A stretch of DNA of 64,000 bases from Amycolatopsis roodepoortensis (GCF_014873915.1 NZ_JADBEJ010000004.1:124001-188000); one strand, 5' to 3'; counted from the stretch's first letter, positions 8,740 to 17,339 are shown. The notes: generated by a model from the letters alone, not told the origin. Program-made: numbers and translations.

Positions 8740-9932
8740 TGCTCACCACCCGTGTCCGGATCCAGGTGATCGCGTTCGTCATCCTCGCGCTGGCGACGAC
8801 GGCGTTCGTCGGGGCGAACTACGCGGGCCTCGGCCGGCTCTTCGGGGCGGGCGGATACACCGTGAAGCTCTCCCTGAACGACGGCGGTGGCCTGTTCACC
8901 AACGGCGAGGTGACCTACCGGGGCGTCGCCGTCGGCCGGGTCGGCGAACTGCGGCTCACCGACGGCGGGATGGAAGCGGATCTGCTGATCGACGACGACG
9001 CGCCGCCGATCCCCGCGAACTCGCGGGCGGTCGTGGCGAACCGGTCCGCGGTGGGCGAGCAGTTCGTCGACCTCCAGCCGCGGACCGGCGACGGGCCGTA
9101 CCTCGCCGAAGGTTCGGTCATCCCGCGCGAGGCGACGGCCGTTCCGCTACCGGTGCAGCATCTGCTGACCGATCTGGACTCGCTGACCGCGTCCGTGCCG
9201 ACCGAGGATCTGCGGACCGTGGTCGACGAACTCGACAACGCCCTGCGTGGTTCCGGCGCGAACCTCCAGGTGCTGCTGGACTCCACCACCGACTTCACGA
9301 AACAGGCCGCGGACCACCTGCCGCAGACGGAGAAGCTGATCACCGACGGCTCGACCGTGCTGAAGACGCAGGTCGACTCGTCGCAGGCGTGGCGGCAGTT
9401 CAGCGGCAACGCCAAGCAGTTCGCCGAGCAGCTGTCCCGTTCGGACGGTGACCTGCGGCGGTTGATCGCGACGGCGCCCGACGCGGCGACCCAGCTTTCC
9501 GGGCTGCTGCGGGACAACGAGCCGGGCCTGCCGATCCTGCTGGCGAACCTGCTCACCACGTCGCACGTGTTCTCCGCCCGCACCGACGGCCTCCGGCAGC
9601 TGCTGATCAACACCCCGAAGGCGGTGTCCGCGGTCGACGCCGCCGTCGAAGGGGGGTCCGTGAGGACCGACCTGGTCCTGACCTTCTTCGACCCCATGCC
9701 CTGCACCAAGGGCTACGAGGGCACGAAGATCCGCAGCAGCACGGAACTCTCGCCGCTGCCGTTCAACACCGGTGCCGCGTGCACGCTCGAAAAGGGCAAC
9801 GCGAGTTCGGTCCGAGGCTCGCAGAACGCGCCGAAGGGCGGGGTCCCGCCCGCCGCGATCCCCGGCGGCTTCGGCGCCGACGGCCAGCCGACGTCCACCA
9901 GCCTCGAGGAGATGTTGTGGCTGCGCAACTGA
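8739..9932 (+). CDS. mceF: Mce family protein MceF
   Basis: Sixth and last Mce subunit, 397 residues. One N-terminal membrane helix (IQVIAFVILALATTAFVG) is followed by the Mce domain with GEVTYRGVAVGRVGELRL and AVGEQFVDLQP. The helical needle region and a C-terminal domain with two cysteines (MPCTKGYEG, GAACTLEKG) and a Gly/Pro-rich tail complete it. As in other operons the F subunit is followed directly by Mce-associated membrane proteins; the next gene begins inside its 3' end. Confidence 0.92.
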   Translation: MLTTRVRIQVIAFVILALATTAFVGANYAGLGRLFGAGGYTVKLSLNDGGGLFTNGEVTYRGVAVGRVGELRLTDGGMEADLLIDDDAPPIPANSRAVVANRSAVGEQFVDLQPRTGDGPYLAEGSVIPREATAVPLPVQHLLTDLDSLTASVPTEDLRTVVDELDNALRGSGANLQVLLDSTTDFTKQAADHLPQTEKLITDGSTVLKTQVDSSQAWRQFSGNAKQFAEQLSRSDGDLRRLIATAPDAATQLSGLLRDNEPGLPILLANLLTTSHVFSARTDGLRQLLINTPKAVSAVDAAVEGGSVRTDLVLTFFDPMPCTKGYEGTKIRSSTELSPLPFNTGAACTLEKGNASSVRGSQNAPKGGVPPAAIPGGFGADGQPTSTSLEEMLWLRN

Positions 9933-10420
9933 AGATCGCGATCGCCGTGTTCGCCGCGGCCTGCGCGTTCGCGGGCTGGGCCGGGTACACCTGGTTCACC
10001 GCGACGGGTTCCGAGGCCGTGGCCTACGGGAACTCGCGCGACGAAGCGCTGAAGTCCGGGCGCGAACTCGTCGCCCGGCTCACCAGCCTCGACCACCACC
10101 GCGTCGACCAGGGCATCGCCGACTGGCTCGCCGCGTCCACCGGCCCGCTGCGCGAGCAGCTGGGCAAGGCCGACGACGCGACGAAACGGACGCTCACCAA
10201 GGACGCGACCGTCTCGACGGGGAAGGTGCTCGACGCGGCGATCAGCGAACTGGACGACCACGCGGGAACGGCCAAGATGCTGGCGTCGGTGGAGATCACG
10301 ATGGCGAAGGAGGGCGCGGCGCCGACGACGAAGCGCAACCGGTTCGCCGCCGGGCTGACCAGGACGGCCGAGGGCTGGAAGCTCAGCGCGCTCGACCAGC
10401 TGCCGGTGGGTGCGCGATGA
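9917..10420 (+). CDS. Mce-associated membrane protein (Mas), first copy
   Basis: A 167-residue protein with one N-terminal membrane helix (LKIAIAVFAAACAFAGWAGY) and a small extracytoplasmic domain. The GTG at 9917 is chosen because GAGGAG lies 5 bases upstream and the membrane helix follows directly; the frame is open further upstream, but inside mceF. Mas proteins share a fold distantly related to the nuclear transport factor 2 domain and are needed for stability of the Mce complex in mycobacteria. The overlap with mceF and the four-base overlap with the next gene make it part of the same transcript. Confidence 0.85.
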   Translation: MAAQLKIAIAVFAAACAFAGWAGYTWFTATGSEAVAYGNSRDEALKSGRELVARLTSLDHHRVDQGIADWLAASTGPLREQLGKADDATKRTLTKDATVSTGKVLDAAISELDDHAGTAKMLASVEITMAKEGAAPTTKRNRFAAGLTRTAEGWKLSALDQLPVGAR

Positions 10421-10986
10421 CCGCCACGGCCGAAACCGAAACCGAGGTCGTCGAAGAAGAGGTCGTCGCCGAGACGCCGGCGCGCCGGTCGAAAGTACCG
10501 CTGATCCTGCTGGTCGCGGCCGCCGTGCTGGTGGCGGCCGGGGTGTGGTTCACGCTGGAGGCGAGGTCGATCTCGGCGGCGCCGTCGGCGGCCAACACCG
10601 CGCTCACCGACGTCGGCGCGACCGCCGAGGTGAACTCCGCGGTGACCGTGGCGCTCGACAAGATCTTCTCCTATTCCTACGACCGGACCGACGCCACCGA
10701 AAAGGCGGCCGACTCGGTGCTCAGAGGCAAGGCACTGGAGTCCTACCACCAGTTGTTCGCCCAAGTCCGGGAAAAGGCCCCGGCGCAGAAACTCGTTCTC
10801 ACCACCCGCGTCTCCTCATCCGCCGTCCAAGAACTCGGCGACGGTAAAGCGAGGCTGCTGGTATTCCTCGATCAAGCGGCCACCCGGGCCGACAACAATT
10901 CTTCGACAACGGCCGCGGCGCAGCTTTCGATCACCGCGGAACGCGAAGGCGACAACTGGGTCATCACCGATCTCGTCCCCAGGTAA
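10417..10986 (+). CDS. Mce-associated membrane protein (Mas), second copy
   Basis: A 189-residue protein beginning with an acidic cytoplasmic stretch (TATAETETEVVEEEVV), a single membrane helix (VPLILLVAAAVLVAAGVWF) and an extracytoplasmic domain ending in ERE-GDNWVITDLVP, the usual end of Mas/VirB8-like domains. It overlaps the previous Mas gene by four bases (ATGA). It closes the mce operon: the next gene begins 50 bases later with its own ribosome binding site. Two tandem Mas genes with different N-termini are common at actinomycete mce loci. Confidence 0.85.
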   Translation: MTATAETETEVVEEEVVAETPARRSKVPLILLVAAAVLVAAGVWFTLEARSISAAPSAANTALTDVGATAEVNSAVTVALDKIFSYSYDRTDATEKAADSVLRGKALESYHQLFAQVREKAPAQKLVLTTRVSSSAVQELGDGKARLLVFLDQAATRADNNSSTTAAAQLSITAEREGDNWVITDLVPR

Positions 10987-11036
10987 ACCCTCATTCGTCC
11001 GCTTTGTAAACCAGGAGAGAAAACGAGGAGAAACCC

Positions 11037-11693
11037 ATGTTCGGTCGAACGCGCCCGAAAACCGCCCGCCGCCGTCTCGGCACGGTCGTCGCACTCACCT
11101 CCGCGCTCGCCATGGCGGGCAGCCTCGCCGCGACCCCGGCCCTGGCGGACGACCCGGTGGAGATCCCGGTCTCCTACACAGTCACCGGGACGACCACCGT
11201 GAAGAAGACCGGCGGAAGTCTCACTCTCGGCCCCGGCCAGCTCAATGGTGCCCTCGTCATCGACGGTGACAACGTCGGCATCCGCGGCGATCTGGCCCTG
11301 CCGCCCTCGACGGCGAACATCTCGCTGGTCTCGGGCGTCTTCAAGATCAAGGCCCGCGTGCGGATCGAGCCGACCGGCCCGGTCACCGGCACACTCGCCA
11401 ACGGCGACCTGACCACCCACTCGCAGGCGAACATGCTGATCGACAACATCGTGGTCGGCCTGTTCTGGCCGGTCATCCCGCTCCCGACGGTGCCGAACGC
11501 CTGCAAGACCGTCAAACCGCTGGACCTGACCCTCGTGTCGAAGAACGTCGACCTGTTCGCGCCGACCATCCCGTCTTCGGGAACGTTCACCATCCCGGAG
11601 TTCAAGGACTGCTTCATCAACGACCTCGCGCTGGGGGCGTTGATCTCGGGGCCGGACAACACGATCAACCTGAGCATGAAGTCGAACCTCTGA
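11037..11693 (+). CDS. Secreted protein of unknown function next to the mce operon
   Basis: A 218-residue protein with a clear Sec signal peptide: basic start (TRPKTARRR), hydrophobic core, and cleavage predicted near ALADD. An AGGAG ribosome binding site lies upstream of the ATG. The mature part is beta-rich and has two cysteines (PNACKTV and FKDCFIN) that could form a disulfide. Its central part (LALPPSTANISLVSGVFKIK) resembles a part of the 458-residue secreted protein encoded at 13867 (VMMPPSTITFLGFGFVPIT), so the two are probably paralogues. The position 50 bases behind the mce operon suggests a role in the same extracytoplasmic process, but this is inference. No enzyme motif is visible. 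Confidence 0.8.
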   Translation: MFGRTRPKTARRRLGTVVALTSALAMAGSLAATPALADDPVEIPVSYTVTGTTTVKKTGGSLTLGPGQLNGALVIDGDNVGIRGDLALPPSTANISLVSGVFKIKARVRIEPTGPVTGTLANGDLTTHSQANMLIDNIVVGLFWPVIPLPTVPNACKTVKPLDLTLVSKNVDLFAPTIPSSGTFTIPEFKDCFINDLALGALISGPDNTINLSMKSNL

Positions 11694-11743
11694 GGGCGTA
11701 AGACACCGGACAGGCGCTCACGCGAGTGGTCGCGGTCGTGGTG

Positions 11744-11800
11744 ATGTCGTGATGGGCCCCTTTGAGACGATGAAGGTCTCAAAGGGGCCCTTCACGACAT
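11744..11800. repeat. Palindromic intergenic repeat, family A variant
   Basis: An inverted repeat with 25-base arms (one mismatch), outer part ATGTCGTGA, inner part GGGCCCCTTTGAGAC, loop of 7 bases. The outer TGA(A/T)GGGCCCC core is like other family A copies, but the inner arm sequence differs and is still self-complementary. It lies behind the mce operon and its secreted-protein gene, a position fitting a terminator. Confidence 0.85.
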
Positions 11801-11857
11801 AAGAGCTCGACGCCGGGTCCATCGGAAGCACTGAACAGCCCGCCCGCTCAGCCTCGC

Positions 11858-11907
11858 GTCTCGTGAGTGGTGAGGACGGTTCTAACCGTCCTCACCACTC
11901 ACGAGAC
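11858..11907. repeat. Palindromic intergenic repeat, family B
   Basis: A perfect inverted repeat with 24-base arms (GTCTCGTGAGTGGTGAGGAC, then GGTT) and a 2-base centre. A second copy with a few changed pairs lies at 40933. It stands between two convergent genes, 2 bases from the stop of the RCC1-repeat gene, and could terminate transcription from both sides. Confidence 0.9.
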
Positions 11908-11909
11908 GG

Positions 11910-12884
11910 TCAGCAGAAGTACGGCGCCGTCGGGTCGACCAAGGCGACACCGGTGCTGTCACCTGCGGAAACGGCGTAGACCGGAGCGCACACGCCGGAG
12001 AACTTCCAGAAGTCCGTCGGCGGTTCGGTGCTGGTGTCACGGCTTTCCGACTTCACGTTGCTGCCCCAGGCGAAGACGCTCCCGTCGGCTTTCAGCGCGA
12101 CGTTGTGGTTGAAGCCCGCGTCGATGGCGACGACATCGGACTGCGCTTCGAGCGGAACAGTCGCCTGGCCGTAGAAGTTGTCACCCCAGGCGATGACGCC
12201 ACCGTTCTTCAGCGCGATGCTGTGCCGGAACCCCGCGGAGACCGCCGACACTCCCGAGGTGGCCGCCGCGGGCACGGTGATCTGGCCCTTACCGTTGCTC
12301 CCCCAGGCGACGACGCCACCGTTCTTGAGCGCGAGCCCGTGGTCGCCCCCGGCCGAGATCGCGGTGACCCCGGACGAAACCGTCGCCGGCACGGCCGTCC
12401 TCGAACCCCAGCTCACCACGCTGCCGTTCGTTTTGAGCGCCAGATTGAAGTACGCGCTGGTGGAGATCGCCGTGACCCCCGACGTCGCGGACGGCGGCAC
12501 GACGTTCTGGCCGTAGAAACCGTTGCCCCAGGCGATCACCCCGCCGTTCTTCAGCGCGAGTTCGTGCGCCCAGCCGGCGGCGATCGCCGAAACCCCTGAA
12601 GTGGCCGCCGCCGGAACCGCCAGCTGGCCGTAACTGTCGTTCCCCCAGGCGATCACCCCGCCGTCCTTGAGCGCGAGGTGGGTGATCGCGCCCGCGGAGA
12701 CCGCGCTGGCGCCGAGCGCCGCGGCCGGGATGGTCCCCTGCCCGTAGTCGTTGCTCCCCCATGGCCGCGCTTCGCCGGTCGGCGCGGCGCTCGCCGTACC
12801 GGAAAGGGAAACCGTTGCGATCATTACGGTAATCGCGACGCCCGCTACCCGTCGTGATGCCGATCGTCGATTCTCGGAAGACAT
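11910..12884 (-). CDS. Secreted RCC1-repeat beta-propeller protein
   Basis: A 324-residue protein with a signal peptide (cleavage expected near ASAAP) and about six to seven RCC1-type repeats of roughly 36-38 residues. Each repeat has the form AVSAG-x-x-H-x-LALK-x-x-G-VVAWG-x-N-x-x-GQ-x-x-VP. Such repeats fold into a beta-propeller, usually a binding platform, not an enzyme. The ATG at 12884 is preferred because the signal peptide begins there; the frame is open 19 codons further. The C-terminus has two cysteines (GVCAPV, PYFC). The partner is unknown. It lies convergent to the secreted protein behind mce and divergent from another secreted protein. Confidence 0.85.
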   Translation of the reverse strand: MSSENRRSASRRVAGVAITVMIATVSLSGTASAAPTGEARPWGSNDYGQGTIPAAALGASAVSAGAITHLALKDGGVIAWGNDSYGQLAVPAAATSGVSAIAAGWAHELALKNGGVIAWGNGFYGQNVVPPSATSGVTAISTSAYFNLALKTNGSVVSWGSRTAVPATVSSGVTAISAGGDHGLALKNGGVVAWGSNGKGQITVPAAATSGVSAVSAGFRHSIALKNGGVIAWGDNFYGQATVPLEAQSDVVAIDAGFNHNVALKADGSVFAWGSNVKSESRDTSTEPPTDFWKFSGVCAPVYAVSAGDSTGVALVDPTAPYFC

Positions 12885-13169
12885 GCGCCGAATGTTAACC
12901 CGGCTGCACCGATCGGCCGCCTCTTTGTCATCCGCGGACAAACTTCATAATCGTATTCAGCGCGGGCTGACAAGAAAGAACGGGCGTCTCACCCACTTCG
13001 AAACATGTCGACATGAATCCTTGTTACGTACATAACTCGCGGGTAACCTCGGTTTACCCCACCACCGAGAAAGCCGCTCGAGTCGAGCATATTTGATCAG
13101 AAAAATCCGCCGAAAGGCGCATGGGGAAAGCCGCCCGAGACGTAAACTGGATCAAAGGAGATGACAGGT
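12885..13169. other. Divergent upstream region between two secreted-protein genes
   Basis: About 285 bases without a gene. It contains a short palindrome (GGGTAA-N7-TTACCC, 13041-13059) and a possible -10 (TAAACT, 13143-13148) ahead of the AAAGGAG ribosome binding site at 13154-13160. These are weak signals that could be promoters for the rightward gene. Confidence 0.4.
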
Positions 13170-13796
13170 ATGTCCCGTAGACTTGGCAAGTTGTCAGCCG
13201 GCGTCGCCACCACCGGCATCGTGCTCGGTGCCGTCGCCGTGCTCACCGCCGGCACGGCCGCCGCCGCGACCACCTACGCCACCGGCACCGTCGCCTACAT
13301 GTGCAACTTCCCCGGTATCGGCCAGCAGCAGCTGGACGTGAAGGCCCAGTTCGACGGCCCGACGTCGATCGCCTCTGGCGGCACCGCCACCCCGACGAAC
13401 ATCTCGGGGACCGCGACGATCAACGCCACCATCAACGCGCTGCTCAACGCCGCCAACTACGACGGCGTCCGCGGCAAGGCCAACATGCCGATCACCATCA
13501 CCAACGCCACGCCCGCTTCATCGACGGTGACGAACCTGAACGTCCCGACGCAGATCAACCCGTACGTGCCGGGGCCGCGGACGTTCAACATCGTCCAGGA
13601 CGCGGGCACCGGTGTCCCGACGTTCACCGCCGGCGCTCCCGGTTCGGCGACCGCCTCGCTCGGCACCACGATCAACGCGCCGCTGGACTTCCACAAGAAG
13701 GACGGCACCTGGACGGCGTGGAACTTCAACTGCACCGTGAAGAACACCAACCCGGCGCAGAACCGCGCGTTCAGCCCGGCGATCCCGATCACCTGA
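13170..13796 (+). CDS. Secreted DUF6801-like protein
   Basis: A 208-residue secreted protein. The ATG at 13170 is preferred over the one at 13161 because AAAGGAG ends 9 bases before it. The signal peptide is GKLSAGVATTGIVLGAVAVL with cleavage near TAAAATTY. The mature protein opens with VAYMCNFPGIGQQQLDVKAQ and closes with a second cysteine (WNFNCTVKN), the pattern of the actinobacterial DUF6801 family of small beta-sandwich secreted proteins; this family name is from memory of its motifs. No catalytic residues are apparent. The next gene, 70 bases downstream, carries a related N-terminal domain. Confidence 0.8.
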   Translation: MSRRLGKLSAGVATTGIVLGAVAVLTAGTAAAATTYATGTVAYMCNFPGIGQQQLDVKAQFDGPTSIASGGTATPTNISGTATINATINALLNAANYDGVRGKANMPITITNATPASSTVTNLNVPTQINPYVPGPRTFNIVQDAGTGVPTFTAGAPGSATASLGTTINAPLDFHKKDGTWTAWNFNCTVKNTNPAQNRAFSPAIPIT

Positions 13797-13866
13797 TGAA
13801 CCACCCGTGCGGGGCGGGGACGCCCGCCCCGCACGGTCTCCACCTCACGGCACGAAGGGAATCCCC

Positions 13867-15243
13867 ATGACACAGCAGGTTCGCCGGGCACTCGGGAGGT
13901 TTCCCGTTCTGGCGGGCGTCATCCTGCTCGTGGGGGTGAGCGGCGCACTGTCCTCTTCGGCCGCGACCGATCCGGCCACTCCGCCGCCGGCACCGCTGGA
14001 AGGTGCCACGTCCGCGCACCAGAGCCTCACGAACACCTGCGTCTTCCCGGATCCGGCCGGGGAGCGACCGGTCACCATGGACGTCCAGGCGACCCTGCCG
14101 AAGGTCGTCCAGACCGGAAAGCCCGTACAGGTCAAGGATTTCTCGCTGACCTTCACGATCGGCGAAGGCTCGCTCGGAGCCGTCACCGAGATCGCGGGCG
14201 GTGCGACCGTCGAACTCACGGCCGCGAACGGGGACAAGAAGACCCCGGTCCCGGTGACACTGACGATCCCGGCGACGAAAATTCCGGCGACCGGCGAACT
14301 GAAGCTGGTCGCGACGGGCACCGTCCCCGCCATCGTGCTGAACGTGCCGTCCGAGCTGCGCCTGAGCACGGGCGCGCCGTCGCTCGCGCTGACCGCCGCC
14401 GAGACGCCGCTCAAACCGATCACCTGTGTCCAGGCACCGGACCAGAAGACACTGCTCGGCAGTGTCGCGCTGCTGCCACTCGGGAAGCCCGAACCGCTGC
14501 CCGGCAAGCCCGGTGAGCCGATGAGGCCCGAGGCCGACGCGCGAACCGCGGACGACGTCCACGCCAGCGCCCTCTATCCCATCGCGTTGCAGCCGTTCGA
14601 ACTGCAGGGCACGTCGTCGATCACGAAACTCGGCGCCTTCGCCCGGTTGAAGCCCGCGTTCATGGTCAACGCGGTGTGGCACGTCGACCTGGAGAACACC
14701 GAAGGTCCCGGCAAGATCACCGGCTCGGTCATGATGCCGCCGAGCACGATCACCTTCCTCGGTTTCGGCTTCGTCCCGATCACCGCGACCATGGAACTGT
14801 TGCCGGAGGACTACGCGACCGGCAATCACATCATCGACGTCGACGGCGTATCGATCCCGGAACCGGAGGGCAGCTCGACCGTTCTCACCCCGCTCAAGGT
14901 CTACGGGAAACTGAGCGGGGTCACCATCAACGGGGTCGGCCTCGACGTCGGCGACAACTGCCTCACCGCCGAGCCGATCAAGATCAATCTCCGCGGGGAG
15001 AAGTACGGGATGTTCACCGGTGGCGTCGTGCGCACCGATCCGAAGTGGACGGATCCCGCCTACCGGGACTTCACCCTGCCCCCGTTCTCGGGCTGTGGGG
15101 TGAAGGAAGATCTCGACTCGCTGTTGACCGGGATGGCGTCGGGGCCGGGGAACCAGGCTTGCGTCGGGGTCAACCAGGTCGGGTTGCCCTGGGACCTGGA
15201 GCGCAAGTGCCCCAACGTGGATCCGCCGGTGGCGCGCCGCTGA
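13867..15243 (+). CDS. Secreted two-part protein: DUF6801-like N-terminus plus mce-linked C-terminal domain
   Basis: A 458-residue secreted protein starting at 13867, with a GAAGGGA ribosome binding site. A signal peptide or N-terminal anchor (residues about 12-35) is followed by a domain resembling the preceding protein (NTCVFPDPAGERPVTMDVQA, through PITCVQAP). The C-terminal half (VMMPPSTITFLGFGFVPIT to LPPFSGCGVKEDLDSLLTG) resembles the 218-residue protein at 11037. The protein therefore looks like a fusion of the two neighbouring secreted families. It has six or more cysteines in the mature part. The function is unknown; repeated neighbourhood with mce suggests extracytoplasmic lipid handling, as inference only. 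Confidence 0.8.
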   Translation: MTQQVRRALGRFPVLAGVILLVGVSGALSSSAATDPATPPPAPLEGATSAHQSLTNTCVFPDPAGERPVTMDVQATLPKVVQTGKPVQVKDFSLTFTIGEGSLGAVTEIAGGATVELTAANGDKKTPVPVTLTIPATKIPATGELKLVATGTVPAIVLNVPSELRLSTGAPSLALTAAETPLKPITCVQAPDQKTLLGSVALLPLGKPEPLPGKPGEPMRPEADARTADDVHASALYPIALQPFELQGTSSITKLGAFARLKPAFMVNAVWHVDLENTEGPGKITGSVMMPPSTITFLGFGFVPITATMELLPEDYATGNHIIDVDGVSIPEPEGSSTVLTPLKVYGKLSGVTINGVGLDVGDNCLTAEPIKINLRGEKYGMFTGGVVRTDPKWTDPAYRDFTLPPFSGCGVKEDLDSLLTGMASGPGNQACVGVNQVGLPWDLERKCPNVDPPVARR

Positions 15244-15263
15244 CGATCGGCGAGGACTCTTTC

Positions 15264-15824
15264 ATGGGTGAAAACCAGGCGGTTATGCCCACGTTCTCGG
15301 AGGTCAGGTGGATGACCTTCGAGGACCTGACCGACAGGTTGGTGGCCGTCGATCCCACGCGGCTGGCGAAGGCGAATCCGATCGATCTCCTGGAGGCGCC
15401 CTGGGCGTTGATCGACGAGGACTTCCGGGGCGGGTTCATCAAGCACTGCCGGGAACTCACCGACGATCGGTTGAGGCACTGCGCCGAGATCGCCGAGACG
15501 TTCTTTTCCTGGCTGATGCCCTACGGCGGTTACAGCTGGCTGTCCGCGACAGCGAACAGGTTCCATCTGTCCACGACACTGATCCTCGCCATCGGCCCCA
15601 GGACGGACATCGCTCTCCTCGACCCGATGCGACTACTCCACGAGCTCCTGCACGACTCGCCGCCGGTCGAAACAGCTCGCGAACTCCTGGTGGGCCCAAC
15701 ACCGGGACCTGAAGCCCGCGCGATCGTCGGACGGCTGAGCCTGCTCTGGCACCTCCGGCGGATCGACCATCTCCTTCCCCCGTCCGCAGAAAAGGAGTGC
15801 TACGAGCAATGGAAAACGCTGTGA
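15264..15824 (+). CDS. Conserved hypothetical protein of unknown function
   Basis: A 186-residue soluble protein without signal peptide or membrane segment, starting at the ATG at 15264 with CGAGGA upstream; an ATG seven codons later is possible. The sequence is mostly helical, with WMTFEDLTDRLVAVDPTRL near the start and HELLHDSPPVETARELL in the second half. No known catalytic motif was recognised. It begins 20 bases behind the secreted two-part protein and may share its transcript. It ends 23 bases from the convergent PucR-type regulator. Confidence 0.6.
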   Translation: MGENQAVMPTFSEVRWMTFEDLTDRLVAVDPTRLAKANPIDLLEAPWALIDEDFRGGFIKHCRELTDDRLRHCAEIAETFFSWLMPYGGYSWLSATANRFHLSTTLILAIGPRTDIALLDPMRLLHELLHDSPPVETARELLVGPTPGPEARAIVGRLSLLWHLRRIDHLLPPSAEKECYEQWKTL

Positions 15825-15847
15825 GATCTCGCATCTGAAGGCCGTCG

Positions 15848-17119
15848 CTAGGACCCGCTCGGTGTCCACTGTGGACTCTGGCGCGGCGCCGGAAGCACCT
15901 CCGGCAAAGCGTAACCGGCGGGCGCGGCACCGGCCCGCAACGCAAGTTCCATCTCGAACCGCGCCCCCGGGTCGCGCAGGTGCTCGCCGAAGGTCGCCTG
16001 CAGCTGCCGCATGCGGTAGCGCACGGTCTGCGGGTGCACCTGGAGGCGCTCGGCGATGTCGACGACGTTGCCCTGGCTGTCCAGCCAAGCTCGCAGGGTT
16101 TCGAGCAGCCGTTCCCGCTGCTTCCCGGTCATCTCCGCAAGCGGGGCGAACAGGCGGTCGCGCAGCTGACCGGTCAGCGCGGCGTCGGCGTTCACGAGCA
16201 GGGTGGCGAGGTGTTCTTCGGCGCGGATCACCCGGCGGGCCTGGATGATGCCGCGTTCGGACAGGTGCAGGGCCTCGCGCGCCCAGCGGAGCGAATCGGC
16301 GACGGAGTCCAGCGGCCGACACGGGCCGATCGAGAGCCGGTAGTCCGGCAGCGCGGCCTGCAAGGTGGCGAGGCGGGCGACGGAGATCTCGCCGGGGACG
16401 AGCACACGCGGCTCGGCGCAGTCGAGTTCGGCGAGCACGTCCGAATCCACGGCGTTGTGCCGCCGGGGTCTGACGGTTTCGTCGATCGGCTGCAGCACCA
16501 CCGGTGTCGCGCGCTCGGGCACCGTCCAGCCGGTGAGCTGCGCGAGTTCCGCGATCGCCTTCGACGGCGCGGGCGGGGTTTCCAGCACCAGGTGCAGCAG
16601 TTTGCGGCGCCAGGTGTCCAGCGCCCCTGCGGTACGCGCCTTCGCTTCGAGGTATCCGTCCAGCGCGACGGACGCGAGTTCGTCCATGAACGCGAGCATC
16701 GCGTCGGCCAGTTGCGACATCACCGCGGACGAGAGACCGCTGCGACGGCCGACCCGCATGATGCGCCGCCACGAGACTCTGGCGCCGACCCGGTACGCCG
16801 ACTGGAGGGTGTCGAGGCTGCGGCCTTCCCGCATCTCGTTCTGCCCGAGCCGGTGGTGGACCTCGTGCGACTGTTCCTTGGAGACGGTGGGATCCGCGAT
16901 CTGGGCGACGAACAACGTGATCGCGTACTCGACGCCAGCGCGGATCGACTTGCCGTACGGGCCGTCGAGCGGGCGCGCGTACGCGGGGATGGTCGCCCGG
17001 ATCTCGTCGACGATCTCGTTGGCGAGACTGCCGAGTTCCGGTCGCAAAATGTCGGCGAGCTTGCGGGGAAGTGCCGCAGGAGGCTGCGCAGCGTGTTCGA
17101 TTCCGCGCTCCACCGACAT
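15848..17119 (-). CDS. PucR/CdaR-type transcriptional regulator
   Basis: A 423-residue regulator. The ATG at 17119 has AAAGGAG 5 bases upstream and marks the start; the frame is open further upstream without family features. An N-terminal helical bundle (about residues 15-160) resembles the sensor part of actinomycete PucR-like proteins. The middle has weak similarity to GGDEF-like CdaR domains, and the C-terminus has the helix-turn-helix of the HTH_30 type (about 352-373, VHPQTVRYRMRQL). Such proteins usually activate catabolic or morphogenetic genes. The promoter region upstream carries two palindromes and several TTGTCAC half-sites, so autoregulation is plausible. Confidence 0.85.
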   Translation of the reverse strand: MSVERGIEHAAQPPAALPRKLADILRPELGSLANEIVDEIRATIPAYARPLDGPYGKSIRAGVEYAITLFVAQIADPTVSKEQSHEVHHRLGQNEMREGRSLDTLQSAYRVGARVSWRRIMRVGRRSGLSSAVMSQLADAMLAFMDELASVALDGYLEAKARTAGALDTWRRKLLHLVLETPPAPSKAIAELAQLTGWTVPERATPVVLQPIDETVRPRRHNAVDSDVLAELDCAEPRVLVPGEISVARLATLQAALPDYRLSIGPCRPLDSVADSLRWAREALHLSERGIIQARRVIRAEEHLATLLVNADAALTGQLRDRLFAPLAEMTGKQRERLLETLRAWLDSQGNVVDIAERLQVHPQTVRYRMRQLQATFGEHLRDPGARFEMELALRAGAAPAGYALPEVLPAPRQSPQWTPSGS

Positions 17120-17150
17120 CGCAGCTCCTTTGCTCCGCCCAGCGTCCGGG

Positions 17151-17173
17151 CACCCCACGATCGTCGTGGGGTG
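17151..17173. promoter_or_regulatory. Perfect palindrome ahead of the PucR-type gene
   Basis: CACCCCACGA-TCG-TCGTGGGGTG, with 10-base arms, lies 32 bases upstream of the regulator start, between the putative promoter and the ribosome binding site. It could be an operator or a leader hairpin. The right arm runs into GTGACAA (17171-17177), one of the half-sites repeated further upstream. Confidence 0.6.
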
Positions 17174-17235
17174 ACAACGAACACATCGCGAAGTCGCTCG
17201 TAAATGTGTCACCTGTCGCAGAAGAAACCGATTTC

Positions 17236-17253
17236 TTGTCACCATCGTGACAA
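17236..17253. promoter_or_regulatory. TTGTCAC-N4-GTGACAA operator-like palindrome
   Basis: A perfect 7-base inverted repeat with a 4-base spacer, about 117 bases upstream of the regulator start. Related half-sites occur at 17171-17177 (GTGACAA), 17207-17212 (TGTCAC) and 17278-17285 (GATGACAA). The clustering within 120 bases suggests binding sites for one dimeric regulator, perhaps the PucR-type protein itself. Confidence 0.55.
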
Positions 17254-17339
17254 AATCACGGGTCATCCCTGAATTTTGATGACAAGTGCCCGGCAAACGC
17301 CTCGCGCGGTACGTACGAACGGCCGATGAATACGGAGCG

